From contig CAZQFH010000009.1 of assembly GCA_964592595.1 (NCBI GenBank), positions 1 through 64,000 on the forward strand: a DNA stretch of 64,000 nt, read 5' to 3'. Shown here in pieces: positions 18,231 to 27,191 of the stretch (positions within the stretch are counted from its first letter, which is position 1; each line of letters begins with the position of its first letter). The DNA comes from UBA5536 sp964592595 (GTDB taxonomy: Bacteria; Bacteroidota; Bacteroidia; Bacteroidales; F082). The notes under the pieces are model-generated. The model was given only the letters and a program-made list of their open reading frames with translations, was not told the origin of the DNA and ran no database searches. The translations under genes and the position numbers were made by a program.

Positions 18231-19313
18231 TTATTTTTTAATACTAAGCCTGTCGAGGGCTTGTCTGTAATTTCTTGCATTGCGCTCATGCTCCCTGTTG
18301 GTAGCTGCAAAAGCATGATAACCAGATAAATCATCCTTGGCACAGAAAAAATAATAGCGATGATCCTCGTAATTCAAAACTGCATCAAGCGACTCTGGCG
18401 AAGGAATGGTGATTGGTCCGGGTGGCAAACCTCCATATTTATAAGTGTTGTAAGGTGAGTCGATAAGCTTATGGACATCCAAAACTCTTCTGATTTCAAA
18501 ATCGCCGGTAGCAAATACCAGTGTGGGATCTGCCTGCAAGCGCCAGCCCGACTTCAAGCGGTTGAGGTAAACACCTGCAATGGTTGCTTTTTCGTCGTTC
18601 ATAATGGTTTCGCGTTCAACGATGGCTGCCAGCGTTGCTACTTCAATGGGGCTCAGCGGTATAGCTGCAGCTTTTTCTTTGCGGGTTTCGTTCCAATAAC
18701 GGTTGTATTCCTGAAACATACGCGACATAAATTCGGAGGCATCTGTTGTCCAATAAAACTCGTAACTGTTTGGAATAAAGAGGGCTGGTAGGGTATGAGG
18801 ACTAAAATCCATTTGAGCAATGTAGGAAGTGTCTTCCATCAATTTGACCAGGGACAGCGAATCAGCTTCAATCTGTCGGGCAATTTTTCCGGCCAGCTGC
18901 TGTGGAGTTCTCACATTATTAAAGGTAACCATCACAGGGCTTTGAGCTCCTGATCGCAGCAGATTGATCAATTCGTTATTGCTCATCCCGTCTTGAACCA
19001 GGTAGCGTCCTGGTTTTACAAGTTCGGGATATTGCTTGTGTTTTGCCAGCCATTCAAAATTATTCCGGTGAATAATGATGCCCTTGTTGTAAAGTGTATC
19101 CAATACAGTTTGGTAATTGGCTTCCGATGGTATGTAAACAGCGGTTTCCTGCTTTTGTACCCATACATTTGGGCTGAAAATAACCTGATAAAGCAAGTAG
19201 CCAACGACGATACCAATAAAAATTAAAATTGATAGAAAAGTGAAAAGTACTTTTCGCCATTTACTTTTTTTGCGTATCCGGCTTCCTCCATATTTACTGT
19301 AGTAATAACTCAT
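18231..19313 (-). CDS. mltG: Endolytic murein transglycosylase MltG
   Basis: The 360 residues comprise a basic cytoplasmic tail, one membrane helix (about 24-45, VLFTFLSILIFIGIVVGYLLY) and the YceG/MltG domain. The catalytic glutamate is in LAAIVERET, followed by 'GVYLNRLKSGWRLQADPTL', 'SPYNTYKYGGLPPGPITIP' and HAFAATNREHERNARNYR. MltG cuts nascent glycan strands in the periplasm and is thought to set strand length. Its start overlaps the GNAT stop by 4 bases (ATGA-type junction), indicating translational coupling, and mutase follows 3 bases later. Confidence 0.95.
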   Translation of the reverse strand: MSYYYSKYGGSRIRKKSKWRKVLFTFLSILIFIGIVVGYLLYQVIFSPNVWVQKQETAVYIPSEANYQTVLDTLYNKGIIIHRNNFEWLAKHKQYPELVKPGRYLVQDGMSNNELINLLRSGAQSPVMVTFNNVRTPQQLAGKIARQIEADSLSLVKLMEDTSYIAQMDFSPHTLPALFIPNSYEFYWTTDASEFMSRMFQEYNRYWNETRKEKAAAIPLSPIEVATLAAIVERETIMNDEKATIAGVYLNRLKSGWRLQADPTLVFATGDFEIRRVLDVHKLIDSPYNTYKYGGLPPGPITIPSPESLDAVLNYEDHRYYFFCAKDDLSGYHAFAATNREHERNARNYRQALDRLSIKK

Positions 19314-19855
19314 TTTGCTATAAATTGAAACCTGCGGTCAGGGTTTATTTTTTGAAATTCATATTGTCCAATAAAACCTTTGGGTGTCTTGAGCCATGCC
19401 TTGCGAAAGCCACACTGGACGTAGCCGGCTCTTTCAAAAATTTTGATGCTGGGAAGATTGTCTTCACCGATCAAACAGTAAATCTGATTCAGGTGCAATA
19501 TCCCAAATACATATTTTTCGGATAGTTGAAGGGCATTGAGGGCAATATTTTTTCCTCTGAATGCTTCCGTCAGTAAAATTCCGATACCGATGCGCTCATG
19601 AAAGGGATCGAAATCGTAAAGATCAATACAGCCGGTTGATTGCTTGCTATCTTTGAGGTCGATCATCATCCGTAGCTGCTTCTGGCTGTATAAGTCGTTG
19701 TTATTCATCAGGAACTGCTCAATCTGAAAAAGAGAGTAGGGCATAATGGTATCACTTACGCGCCAGATCTGCATATCATTTTCCCAGTGATAGATCAATG
19801 ATGCATCTGACGGCTCTGCAGCCCTTAATTGTAGCTTGTCGTCCTGAATAAACAT
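19310..19855 (-). CDS. GNAT-family N-acetyltransferase (RimJ/RimL-like)
   Basis: A 181-residue acetyltransferase. It opens with LQLRAAEPSDASLIYHWEND, includes the beta-4/alpha-3 acetyl-CoA loop region ERIGIGILLTEAFRGKNIALNALQL, and ends with IYCLIGEDNLPSIKIFERAGYVQCGFRKA, the typical asparagine-phenylalanine-aromatic signature of RimJ/RimL-type enzymes. The acceptor amine is not deducible. It is the first gene of the operon that continues with mltG, and its position between dapF and mltG is a recurrent arrangement in Bacteroidota as I remember it. Confidence 0.88.
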   Translation of the reverse strand: MFIQDDKLQLRAAEPSDASLIYHWENDMQIWRVSDTIMPYSLFQIEQFLMNNNDLYSQKQLRMMIDLKDSKQSTGCIDLYDFDPFHERIGIGILLTEAFRGKNIALNALQLSEKYVFGILHLNQIYCLIGEDNLPSIKIFERAGYVQCGFRKAWLKTPKGFIGQYEFQKINPDRRFQFIAK

Positions 19856-20029
19856 TTAGTCCTTTTTTTGCGGCACTAAGATACGAAGATTAGCCGTTTT
19901 GGGCGATATTTTGAAAAAAATGAGAGAGCTTGCCTTTCTACAATGCAACTGACTTTTAAAATGCAATGTCCTCATCATGCTTTAGAAACAGTAAACAGTG
20001 TGTATTCTAAAAACTAAAACGACAGCTTA

Positions 20030-20070
20030 AGCAACCGATAGCTTTCAAATAGCCGGGATTTCAGGTTGCT
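20030..20070. repeat. Inverted repeat at the 3' end of dapF
   Basis: AGCAACC (20030-20036) and GGTTGCT (20064-20070) are perfect inverted copies around a 27-base centre with partial self-complementarity. It overlaps the last bases of dapF and may act as a weak terminator on the minus strand, but has no T tract. The rest of the 213-base gap to the GNAT gene shows nothing. Confidence 0.3.
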
Positions 20071-20875
20071 ATTTTATGTTTTCCGGAAGATAAATACTGC
20101 CTTCAAAAACAAATTGAACCGGCCCTCTCAGAAAAATTTGACCATAACCATTTGCTATCTTTTTTAGGTTTACCTGAAGTTCACCGCCTTTTGTTTTGAT
20201 TACAAAATGTTCTTTTCCGGTTTTTAAAGCTGCTGCGATTGCTGCCGCCGTTACGCCTGTTCCGCAAGAGCGTGTCTCGGTTTCTACTCCACGCTCAAAA
20301 GTTCTGATTTCAAAGTGATTGTTGTCAGTAAATTGCATGAAATTCACATTTACACCCTGTGTTGAAATGCTTTTGTTGTGCCGTATTTCAGCTCCATGTC
20401 GGGTAACGTCCAGTGCTGCCAAATTGTCAACTTCAGTCACATAATGAGGTGAGCCTGTGTCGGCCAGCAAATACCTTTCTTCTTGAGTAAAAGTCTTTAC
20501 ATCTTGCATACTGATTTTAATGTCAAACTGGTGCTGATGTTCCATTAGTATAGTGCCCTCATGCAAGCCGTCAATAGCCTCAAATTGCCAATATTTCTTG
20601 CTGCGATCAGCCATATACTTAAAGGCAACAGCTACGCGACTTCCATTGCCACAAAGGCTTCCTTCGTGTCCATCCGAGTTGTAGTACTTAAGTTTGAAAT
20701 CACTTTTATCGGAAGCCTCAAGTATTATCAGTCCGTCGGCGCCAATACCAAAATGCCGGTCGCACAGCCATGCTATCAACTCTTGCCTTGGCTCAATAAC
20801 GCCTTTGTTTAGAACGATGAAGTCGTTTCCGGCTCCGTGAAATTTCTGAAATGGAATGGGTTTAACGGTTTTCAT
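20069..20875 (-). CDS. dapF: Diaminopimelate epimerase
   Basis: A 268-residue DapF that converts LL- to meso-diaminopimelate for lysine and peptidoglycan synthesis. The two catalytic cysteines are in SLCGNGSRVAVAF (about residue 74) and ETRSCGTGVTAAAIA (about 210); the N-terminal KFHGAGNDFIVL and central GSPHYVTEV are diagnostic. Length matches the family (about 265-280). It is transcribed away from degP/htrA across a 184-base divergent promoter region. Confidence 0.96.
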   Translation of the reverse strand: MKTVKPIPFQKFHGAGNDFIVLNKGVIEPRQELIAWLCDRHFGIGADGLIILEASDKSDFKLKYYNSDGHEGSLCGNGSRVAVAFKYMADRSKKYWQFEAIDGLHEGTILMEHQHQFDIKISMQDVKTFTQEERYLLADTGSPHYVTEVDNLAALDVTRHGAEIRHNKSISTQGVNVNFMQFTDNNHFEIRTFERGVETETRSCGTGVTAAAIAAALKTGKEHFVIKTKGGELQVNLKKIANGYGQIFLRGPVQFVFEGSIYLPENIK

Positions 20876-21059
20876 ACAACGTTTTCTTGTGTTAAAACTT
20901 CTTAAGCAAATACTTAGTGGTGCGAAATTTGTGGTAAAATTAGTAAAATATAAAATTGTGGAGCCTTAACATCAATTAACACGGATAAAGAAACTTTTAA
21001 AGCCCCCAAGGCGTTTATAGGCCACAAGACAGTGACAACAAAACTTTAAATAGTTCGAT

Positions 21060-22553
21060 ATGAAAAAGAATAGCAATCAAATCATGCGAAGTGTTGGCTT
21101 TCTGGCTGCAGGAGCAGCACTAATGGCTGGTATCATTGGAATTACTCAAAGCAATAAGCGCGGGCAACAAGCATTTGACGCTGTGAAACAGGAGCGCCTC
21201 TCGGTTCAGCAAGAACTTGTGAAGCCTCGTACAGCCTCCTTTGTAGCTTTTCCGCAGGATATCGACTTTGTGGATGCAGCTGAAAAAACCGTGAATTCAG
21301 TTGTACATATCCGTACCGAAATTATCAGACGCAGCGCCACTTATGATGACTTCTTTGGCTCATTGCGCGATTATTTCTACGGAAATCCTCATGCTACACC
21401 CAGCCAGCGCAGCCTGGTGGGTTTTGGATCAGGTGTGGTATTATCGGCTGATGGCTACATCGTTACGAACAACCATGTGGTGGAAGGTGCTGATAAAATT
21501 GAGGTTACTTTCAATGATAAACGTAAGATGACTGCTATCATTGTTGGTACAGATCCAAGCACTGACCTTGCCTTGATAAAAGTGGAGTCGGACGACTTGG
21601 AATACCTTGAGTTTGGAAATTCTGACGAGGTAAAAATTGGTGAATGGGTGCTCGCCGTTGGTAATCCATTTAACCTAACTTCGACTGTAACCGCTGGTAT
21701 TGTGAGTGCAAAAGCCAGAAATATCAACATTCTTGGAAATCGTACTTCTATCGAATCTTTCATTCAGACGGATGCGGTGATCAATCGCGGAAACAGTGGG
21801 GGAGCACTGGTTAATAATCAGGGTGAGCTGATTGGAATTAATGCTGCAATTGCTTCACATACTGGTGTTTATGAAGGATATAGTTTTGCCATTCCGGCAA
21901 ATATTGTCCGCAAGGTTGTTGATGACCTGATTCGTTATGGAGAGCCACAACGCGCGTATATCGGAGTCGAAATCAGGGAGATGACCTCCGAACTGGCTAA
22001 TGAACTCGACATGCAAGCCATCAAAGGGGTTTATGTAGCCGGTACCATGGAAAATGGCGGAGCTGCCGAGGCCGGAATCATTGCAGGTGATGTGATACTT
22101 GATGTGGATGATGTGGAAGTAAATACGCTCTCCCAATTACTTGAAGTTGTTGGTCAGCATCGACCTGGTGATGAGGTGGTTGTAAGTGTTTTCAGGGATG
22201 GTAAAATTTACGATTTTGATGTATTGCTGAAAAATCAGGATGGAACAACAGAAGTAAAAAAGCGTGAGGCATTGTTTTTTAGTGAGGCACTTGGTGTGAG
22301 TCTCGAGCGAATTGGTAATGCTGATAAAAATACATTAGGGCTCAACAGTGGCCTTAAAGTTACCAATGTGGAAGAAGGAATAATGCTGCGCGGCGGAATC
22401 GGCAAAGGTTTTGTGATTGTTCGGATCAACGGACAAACGGTTGATGATGAGGCTTCGCTGGAGGCTGCATTGGAAAAGAAAAGAGGAAATACAACCCGCG
22501 TTGAAGGGATGTATCCCAACGGAATGAAAATAAGTTTTGAATTTTTTGATTAA
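21060..22553 (+). CDS. DegP/HtrA-type periplasmic serine protease
   Basis: A 497-residue Do-family endopeptidase. A membrane-targeting segment occupies residues 8-27. The trypsin-like domain carries His in TNNHVVEG (about 138), Asp in STDLALIKVE (about 168) and Ser in NRGNSGGAL (about 246). PDZ1 spans about 295-385 (YIGVEIREM to VSVFRDGK); a second, weaker PDZ spans 410-490 (GVSLERIG to GKGFVIVRINGQTV). It should degrade or hold misfolded envelope proteins. Single gene, followed 168 bases later by rpoD. Whether it is the DegP, DegQ or DegS type cannot be decided. Confidence 0.94.
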   Translation: MKKNSNQIMRSVGFLAAGAALMAGIIGITQSNKRGQQAFDAVKQERLSVQQELVKPRTASFVAFPQDIDFVDAAEKTVNSVVHIRTEIIRRSATYDDFFGSLRDYFYGNPHATPSQRSLVGFGSGVVLSADGYIVTNNHVVEGADKIEVTFNDKRKMTAIIVGTDPSTDLALIKVESDDLEYLEFGNSDEVKIGEWVLAVGNPFNLTSTVTAGIVSAKARNINILGNRTSIESFIQTDAVINRGNSGGALVNNQGELIGINAAIASHTGVYEGYSFAIPANIVRKVVDDLIRYGEPQRAYIGVEIREMTSELANELDMQAIKGVYVAGTMENGGAAEAGIIAGDVILDVDDVEVNTLSQLLEVVGQHRPGDEVVVSVFRDGKIYDFDVLLKNQDGTTEVKKREALFFSEALGVSLERIGNADKNTLGLNSGLKVTNVEEGIMLRGGIGKGFVIVRINGQTVDDEASLEAALEKKRGNTTRVEGMYPNGMKISFEFFD

Positions 22554-22720
22554 TTTAGAATAATTTTAAATAACTTGCGTTCGGAAAGTGGGAGGCTTAA
22601 CCTGCTTCCCTTTTCGATGATTGTATGGTAGCAATTTTAAGGGTCAGCAATCAAGTTTGGTAAAAAACCGAACTAAAACCACATTAATTTGTTATAGTTT
22701 TACATTAAGAAAGGAAAACC

Positions 22721-23587
22721 ATGAGGCAATTAAAAATCACAAAATCAATCACAAACCGTGAAACAGCCTCGTTGGATAAGTACCTCCAGGATATCGGTAA
22801 AGAGGATATGATTACTGCCGAGCAAGAGGTGGAACTGGCGCAGAAGATCAGGGCAGGCGATCAAAAAGCACTTGAACGGATGGTAAATGCCAACCTCAGG
22901 TTTGTTGTGTCGGTTGCCAAGCAATATCAAAATCAAGGGCTCAGTTTGCCGGATTTAATCAACGAAGGGAATCTTGGGCTTATTAAGGCAGCCCGCAGGT
23001 TCGACGAAACAAGAGGGTTTAAATTTATCTCTTACGCGGTATGGTGGATTCGTCAATCGATCCTTCAGGCATTGGCTGAGCAGTCGCGAATAATTCGTCT
23101 GCCCTTAAATCAGGTTGGTTCGCTCAATAAAGTGCGTAAGGCCTCCTCGAGGCTTGAGCAGGAATTTGAGCGTCCGCCATCCTCAGATGAAATTGCAGCA
23201 AAGCTTGATCTGCCACAGCATAAGATTGACTCGGTGCTTAAAATCTCTACACGTTACATTTCGACCGATGCTCCCTTAAAGGAAGATGAAGACATGATGT
23301 TTCTGGATTCATACATTTCTGAGGACGCTATGGATACTGATGAGCCATTGATGCAGGAATCGCTTGGCAGGGAAATACAACGTTCGCTGGCCACCCTGAG
23401 CGAAAAAGAGCGCGAAGTACTTAATATGTATTATGGAATAGGCATGAGTCATGGTTTTACTCTGGAAGAAATAGGAGCAAAATTTGATCTCACCCGCGAA
23501 CGTGTGCGTCAGATCAAAGAAAAGGCTATCCGACGACTTAAACATACGGCAAGGAGTCGCTTATTGAAAGCGTATCTGGGTCAGTGA
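22721..23587 (+). CDS. rpoD: Primary sigma factor RpoD, short Bacteroidota form
   Basis: The 288 residues hold sigma-70 regions 1.2 (LDKYLQDIGKEDMITAEQE), 2 (LRFVVSVAKQYQNQGLSLPDLINEG and the -10 reading helix with YAVWWIRQSI), 3 and 4 (helix-turn-helix LEEIGAKFDLTRERVRQIKEKAIRRL). There is no region 1.1 and no long non-conserved insert, which is the normal form in Bacteroidota, where this factor reads -33 TTTG / -7 TAnnTTTG promoters of the kind found across the window. A strong terminator follows 10 bases after the stop. Confidence 0.95.
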   Translation: MRQLKITKSITNRETASLDKYLQDIGKEDMITAEQEVELAQKIRAGDQKALERMVNANLRFVVSVAKQYQNQGLSLPDLINEGNLGLIKAARRFDETRGFKFISYAVWWIRQSILQALAEQSRIIRLPLNQVGSLNKVRKASSRLEQEFERPPSSDEIAAKLDLPQHKIDSVLKISTRYISTDAPLKEDEDMMFLDSYISEDAMDTDEPLMQESLGREIQRSLATLSEKEREVLNMYYGIGMSHGFTLEEIGAKFDLTRERVRQIKEKAIRRLKHTARSRLLKAYLGQ

Positions 23588-23596
23588 TAACAACTT

Positions 23597-23628
23597 AAAC
23601 CTGCAAATCGAAATTTGCAGGTTTTTTT
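23597..23628 (+). terminator. Intrinsic terminator after rpoD
   Basis: A perfect 12-bp stem (AAACCTGCAAAT at 23597-23608 with ATTTGCAGGTTT at 23613-23624) closes on the loop CGAA and runs straight into a T tract. This is the clearest intrinsic terminator in the window. Confidence 0.9.
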
Positions 23629-23664
23629 ATGTAATTTTCCGCAATCGTTTGCGTAATAATCTCG

Positions 23665-23672
23665 TATATTTG
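23665..23672 (+). promoter_or_regulatory. -7 promoter box TATATTTG upstream of gap
   Basis: Exact TAnnTTTG match, 145 bases upstream of the chosen gap start. A TTTG at 23648-23651 is present, but the 13-base spacing is shorter than the usual 19 or so. Confidence 0.5.
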
Positions 23673-23817
23673 CCTGCAAAAGCTATCGACCCAGGCAAGA
23701 ATGGAAACAAATAGGCTTGATTTTGTAAATGACAGATTTAAATAATTGATATATAAGTATTTATTTAAGTTAACAACAGGATTTTTAACCAACTTCTTAA
23801 TAACCAAATTTTATCTC

Positions 23818-25263
23818 ATGGAAAAATTTAATAATTCACTCAGGTCGTGGGTTGATAACGAAAAAGCTGCTACTGAGTTTATTGGCGTTGTAAGTAAGCT
23901 TTGGTTCGATAAATCAATCGAGCTGATTTTGCTTCGTTCGGTTCTTGTAAATCGTGGATCGGGTAAAGTGCTTAATAAACATATCAGGGCCGAAACAATT
24001 CTCAAGAAACCTGTAAGGGTGCAAGACTCCCTGCTGATTGCCAATGCTATCCTGGAAGAAGAAATTGCTCCGGCACGGATTGACATTGGAAGGCTCAACT
24101 CCGAATGGACTGACGAAAAGGACAATTATCCCTCTGTGAATGCCTTTGTGCGTGATAAATTACAGGCTTTTTTGCAGGCTCCTCCTCGCAGTACCAAAAC
24201 GCAGGATGTTGTGCTGTACGGTTTTGGTCGTATTGGGCGCCTGCTGGCGCGCGAATTGACGCAGTTTGCCGGTAATGGCTCTCACCTCAGGTTACGTGCC
24301 ATTGTAACGCGCACTAACTCAAAGGAAGACATCCACAAGCGTGTTTCTTTATTCAGAAAGGATTCCGTTCATGGTACTTTTGCAGGCGTGGCTAATGAAG
24401 ATGTCGCTAATCATGCCATGATTGTTAACGGGCAGATTATCAAGTTTCTGGCTGGTTCTAATCCTGAAGATGTGGATTACGAAGCTGAAGGTATTCAGGA
24501 TGCCTTGGTGATAGACAATACCGGTGTTTTCAGGGATCGCGAAGGACTTGGAAGGCATTTGAAAGCCAAAGGTGTTTCAAAAGTATTGCTTACAGCTCCG
24601 GGTAAAGGCGACATTCCAAATGTGGTATATGGTGTTAATCAGGGTACGCTGGATTTAAACAAGGAAACAATTTTTTCGGCAGCTTCGTGCACTACCAATG
24701 CTATTGTTCCGGGACTCGAACTTATTGAGCAGGCTTATGGCATCCAAAAAGGACACATTGAAACGATACATTCTTATACTAACGATCAGAATTTACTTGA
24801 CAACTACCATAAAAAATCCCGAAGGGGTCGTTCTGCTCCATTAAATATGGTAATCACCGAAACAGGAGCCGGATCAGCTGCAGCTAAAGCAATACCTTCG
24901 CTCAAAGGAAAGCTTACGAGCAATGCGGTGCGTGTTCCAACGCCTAATGTTTCGTTGGCCATCCTTACGCTTGAAGTAAATAAAGCAACAACTGCCGAAG
25001 AGGTGAACAAATTGTTTTTAAATGCTTCTCTCAAAGGGCATTTGATTGAGCAAATACGTTTTAGTAATTCAACAGAGTTTGTTTCGTCTGACGGAATTGG
25101 CGATTCCTGTGCAAGTATTTTTGATAGCCCCGCAACCAAGGTTTCCGACGATGGTAAAACCGTTATCCTTTATTTATGGTATGATAATGAGTTTGGCTAT
25201 ACCAGTCAGGTAATTCGCTTGGCACGCCATATCGGTCAGGTGAAAAGCTATCGTTATTATTAA
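23818..25263 (+). CDS. gap: Glyceraldehyde-3-phosphate dehydrogenase, long form
   Basis: The start is placed at 23818 (MEKFNNSLRSWVDNEKAA); the frame is open back to 23746 but those 24 residues do not look like protein. The 481-residue enzyme has an extra N-terminal region of about 130 residues, then the NAD-binding GFGRIGR (136-142), the catalytic cysteine in SAASCTTNAI (about 290), and the C-terminal WYDNEFGYTSQV. The extended form is a recognised GAPDH type in Bacteroidota and some gammaproteobacteria. It converts glyceraldehyde 3-phosphate to 1,3-bisphosphoglycerate. A terminator follows. Confidence 0.94.
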   Translation: MEKFNNSLRSWVDNEKAATEFIGVVSKLWFDKSIELILLRSVLVNRGSGKVLNKHIRAETILKKPVRVQDSLLIANAILEEEIAPARIDIGRLNSEWTDEKDNYPSVNAFVRDKLQAFLQAPPRSTKTQDVVLYGFGRIGRLLARELTQFAGNGSHLRLRAIVTRTNSKEDIHKRVSLFRKDSVHGTFAGVANEDVANHAMIVNGQIIKFLAGSNPEDVDYEAEGIQDALVIDNTGVFRDREGLGRHLKAKGVSKVLLTAPGKGDIPNVVYGVNQGTLDLNKETIFSAASCTTNAIVPGLELIEQAYGIQKGHIETIHSYTNDQNLLDNYHKKSRRGRSAPLNMVITETGAGSAAAKAIPSLKGKLTSNAVRVPTPNVSLAILTLEVNKATTAEEVNKLFLNASLKGHLIEQIRFSNSTEFVSSDGIGDSCASIFDSPATKVSDDGKTVILYLWYDNEFGYTSQVIRLARHIGQVKSYRYY

Positions 25264-25351
25264 TCAGTTTGTAATTAACTGAAATTGTATTCATTAATAT
25301 TGTTATTTTCTTGTTTCGCAAGAAAAGGCAAGGAATACTAAAATTGTTAAT

Positions 25352-25388
25352 AAGGATGTGGATTAAATATCCCATCCTTGTTTTTTTT
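25352..25388 (+). terminator. Intrinsic terminator after gap
   Basis: Stem AAGGATG (25352-25358) pairs with CATCCTT (25373-25379), extended by GGAT with ATCC around a bulged T, then a loop and an eight-T tract beginning at 25381. Located 90 bases past the gap stop. Confidence 0.85.
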
Positions 25389-25403
25389 AGACCTAATTAG
25401 TTT

Positions 25404-25411
25404 TAAATTTG
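25404..25411 (+). promoter_or_regulatory. -7 promoter box TAAATTTG for pyrG
   Basis: Exact TAnnTTTG, 70 bases before the pyrG ATG. A TTG at 25378-25380, inside the preceding terminator's T-tract edge, could serve as -33 with 23-base spacing. Confidence 0.55.
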
Positions 25412-25481
25412 CCTGCTGAATCAAATAAGTTTAACGCATTTTAAAGCAGGTTTTTAAGCGCAGCCTGCAGCCGTATTCAGC

Positions 25482-27101
25482 ATGAAAAAGACCAAATATA
25501 TCTTTGTTACCGGGGGAGTTACCTCCTCGCTTGGAAAAGGAATTATATCAGCTTCGTTGGCTAAACTTTTGCAAGGCAGAGGCTTTGCCGTTACCATTCA
25601 AAAGCTTGATCCTTACATTAATGTAGACCCCGGCACCCTCAATCCTTATGAACACGGCGAATGCTATGTGACCGAAGATGGCGCTGAAACCGATCTCGAT
25701 CTTGGTCATTACGAGAGGTTCTCGAATACCCCCACTTCACAAGCCAATAATGTGACAACCGGCAGGATTTATCAAACGGTAATTGAAAAAGAGCGTAAAG
25801 GCGAATTTCTTGGAACAACGGTTCAGGTGATACCTCATATCACCGATGAGATCAAACGCCGCATTCAATTACTGGGTGAAACCGGAAAATTTGATTTTGT
25901 GATCACAGAGATTGGCGGCACAGTGGGCGATATCGAGTCGTTTCCGTTTGTAGAGGCTATTCGTCAGATGCGCTGGGAAATGGGTAAGGATTGCGCCGTA
26001 ATACACCTGACGCTGGTGCCTTTCTTATCTGCTGCCGGTGAGCTAAAAACAAAACCCACTCAACATTCTGTAAAAACCCTTCTGGAGCAAGGAGTTCAGC
26101 CAGATATTATCGTTTGCCGCACCGAACATCATCTCAATGAGTCAGTTCGTTCAAAAATAGCGCAGTTTTGTAATGTCGAACTGTCTGCTGTAATCGAAAG
26201 CATCGATGCACGGTCGATCTATGAAGTTCCTTTACTGATGCTCGATGAAAAACTTGATGTGGAGGTATTGCGCAAAACTAATACCGCCATTCCGCAGCAC
26301 ATCGACATCGAAAACTGGAAAGGCTTCCTGAACAGGCTGATGAATCCGGTAAATACTGTAACTATTGCACTTGTTGGCAAATATGTCGAACTAAAAGATG
26401 CTTACAAATCCATTCACGAATCACTGATTCACGGGGGGGTGGCCAATGAATGTGCGGTAAAAGTGAAACATGTTCACAGTGAGCATATTGAAGGAAAAAA
26501 TCTGGATGACACCTTGCGCGATGTTGATGGCGTTTTAGTGGCTCCCGGATTTGGACCACGCGGCATAGAAGGAAAGATTAGTGCTATCAAATTTGCCCGC
26601 GAAAACAATATTCCATTTTTTGGGATTTGTTTGGGCATGCAATGCGCCGTGATCGAATTTTCGCGTAATGTGCTCGGGTACAGAGATGCACACTCCAGTG
26701 AGATGAATCCCGCAACCTCACATCCTGTGATAGACCTGATGCCCGGACAGAAGAATATCGAAAATCTGGGAGGCACGATGCGACTTGGAGCCTACAATTG
26801 TCGCCTTCAGCAAGGTTCGAAAGCTTTTGAGCTTTATGACGAAATTTTAATCTCGGAGCGACATCGCCACCGTTATGAATTCAACAACAAATATCGTAAA
26901 GCATTCCTTGAGAATGGAATGAATCTTTCAGGCATTAATCCCGAAAACGATTTGGTCGAAATAATTGAATTGCCTACTCACCCGTGGTATATTGGGGTGC
27001 AATTTCATCCTGAATACAAAAGTACTGTTGCCAGGCCTCATCCTCTTTTCAGGGGTTTTATCGCGGCCTCGTTGAAATTTCAAAAATCTTCGGGTCGATA
27101 G
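25482..27101 (+). CDS. pyrG: CTP synthase
   Basis: A 539-residue CTP synthase that aminates UTP using glutamine. The synthetase half starts with TKYIFVTGGVTSSLGKGI (P-loop, residues 3-20) and has the UTP/ATP loop GGTVGDIESFPFVEAIRQ. The C-terminal class I glutamine amidotransferase has the nucleophile in FFGICLGMQCAV (Cys about 383) and the His-Glu pair in FHPEYKS (about 509). It ends 90 bases before yidC, a neighbour pair common in this phylum. Confidence 0.97.
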   Translation: MKKTKYIFVTGGVTSSLGKGIISASLAKLLQGRGFAVTIQKLDPYINVDPGTLNPYEHGECYVTEDGAETDLDLGHYERFSNTPTSQANNVTTGRIYQTVIEKERKGEFLGTTVQVIPHITDEIKRRIQLLGETGKFDFVITEIGGTVGDIESFPFVEAIRQMRWEMGKDCAVIHLTLVPFLSAAGELKTKPTQHSVKTLLEQGVQPDIIVCRTEHHLNESVRSKIAQFCNVELSAVIESIDARSIYEVPLLMLDEKLDVEVLRKTNTAIPQHIDIENWKGFLNRLMNPVNTVTIALVGKYVELKDAYKSIHESLIHGGVANECAVKVKHVHSEHIEGKNLDDTLRDVDGVLVAPGFGPRGIEGKISAIKFARENNIPFFGICLGMQCAVIEFSRNVLGYRDAHSSEMNPATSHPVIDLMPGQKNIENLGGTMRLGAYNCRLQQGSKAFELYDEILISERHRHRYEFNNKYRKAFLENGMNLSGINPENDLVEIIELPTHPWYIGVQFHPEYKSTVARPHPLFRGFIAASLKFQKSSGR

Positions 27102-27160
27102 AACAAAAAATTAGCTTACAGTCGCAAAGTACTTTTATCGCCTGCTCTTATTTTTTCTGC

Positions 27161-27168
27161 TATTTTTG
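27161..27168 (+). promoter_or_regulatory. -7 promoter box TATTTTTG for yidC
   Basis: Exact TAnnTTTG, 23 bases before the yidC ATG, implying a leader of under 20 bases. No obvious -33 element. Confidence 0.5.
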
Positions 27169-27191
27169 CAGCTCAATAATTATTAGATCGC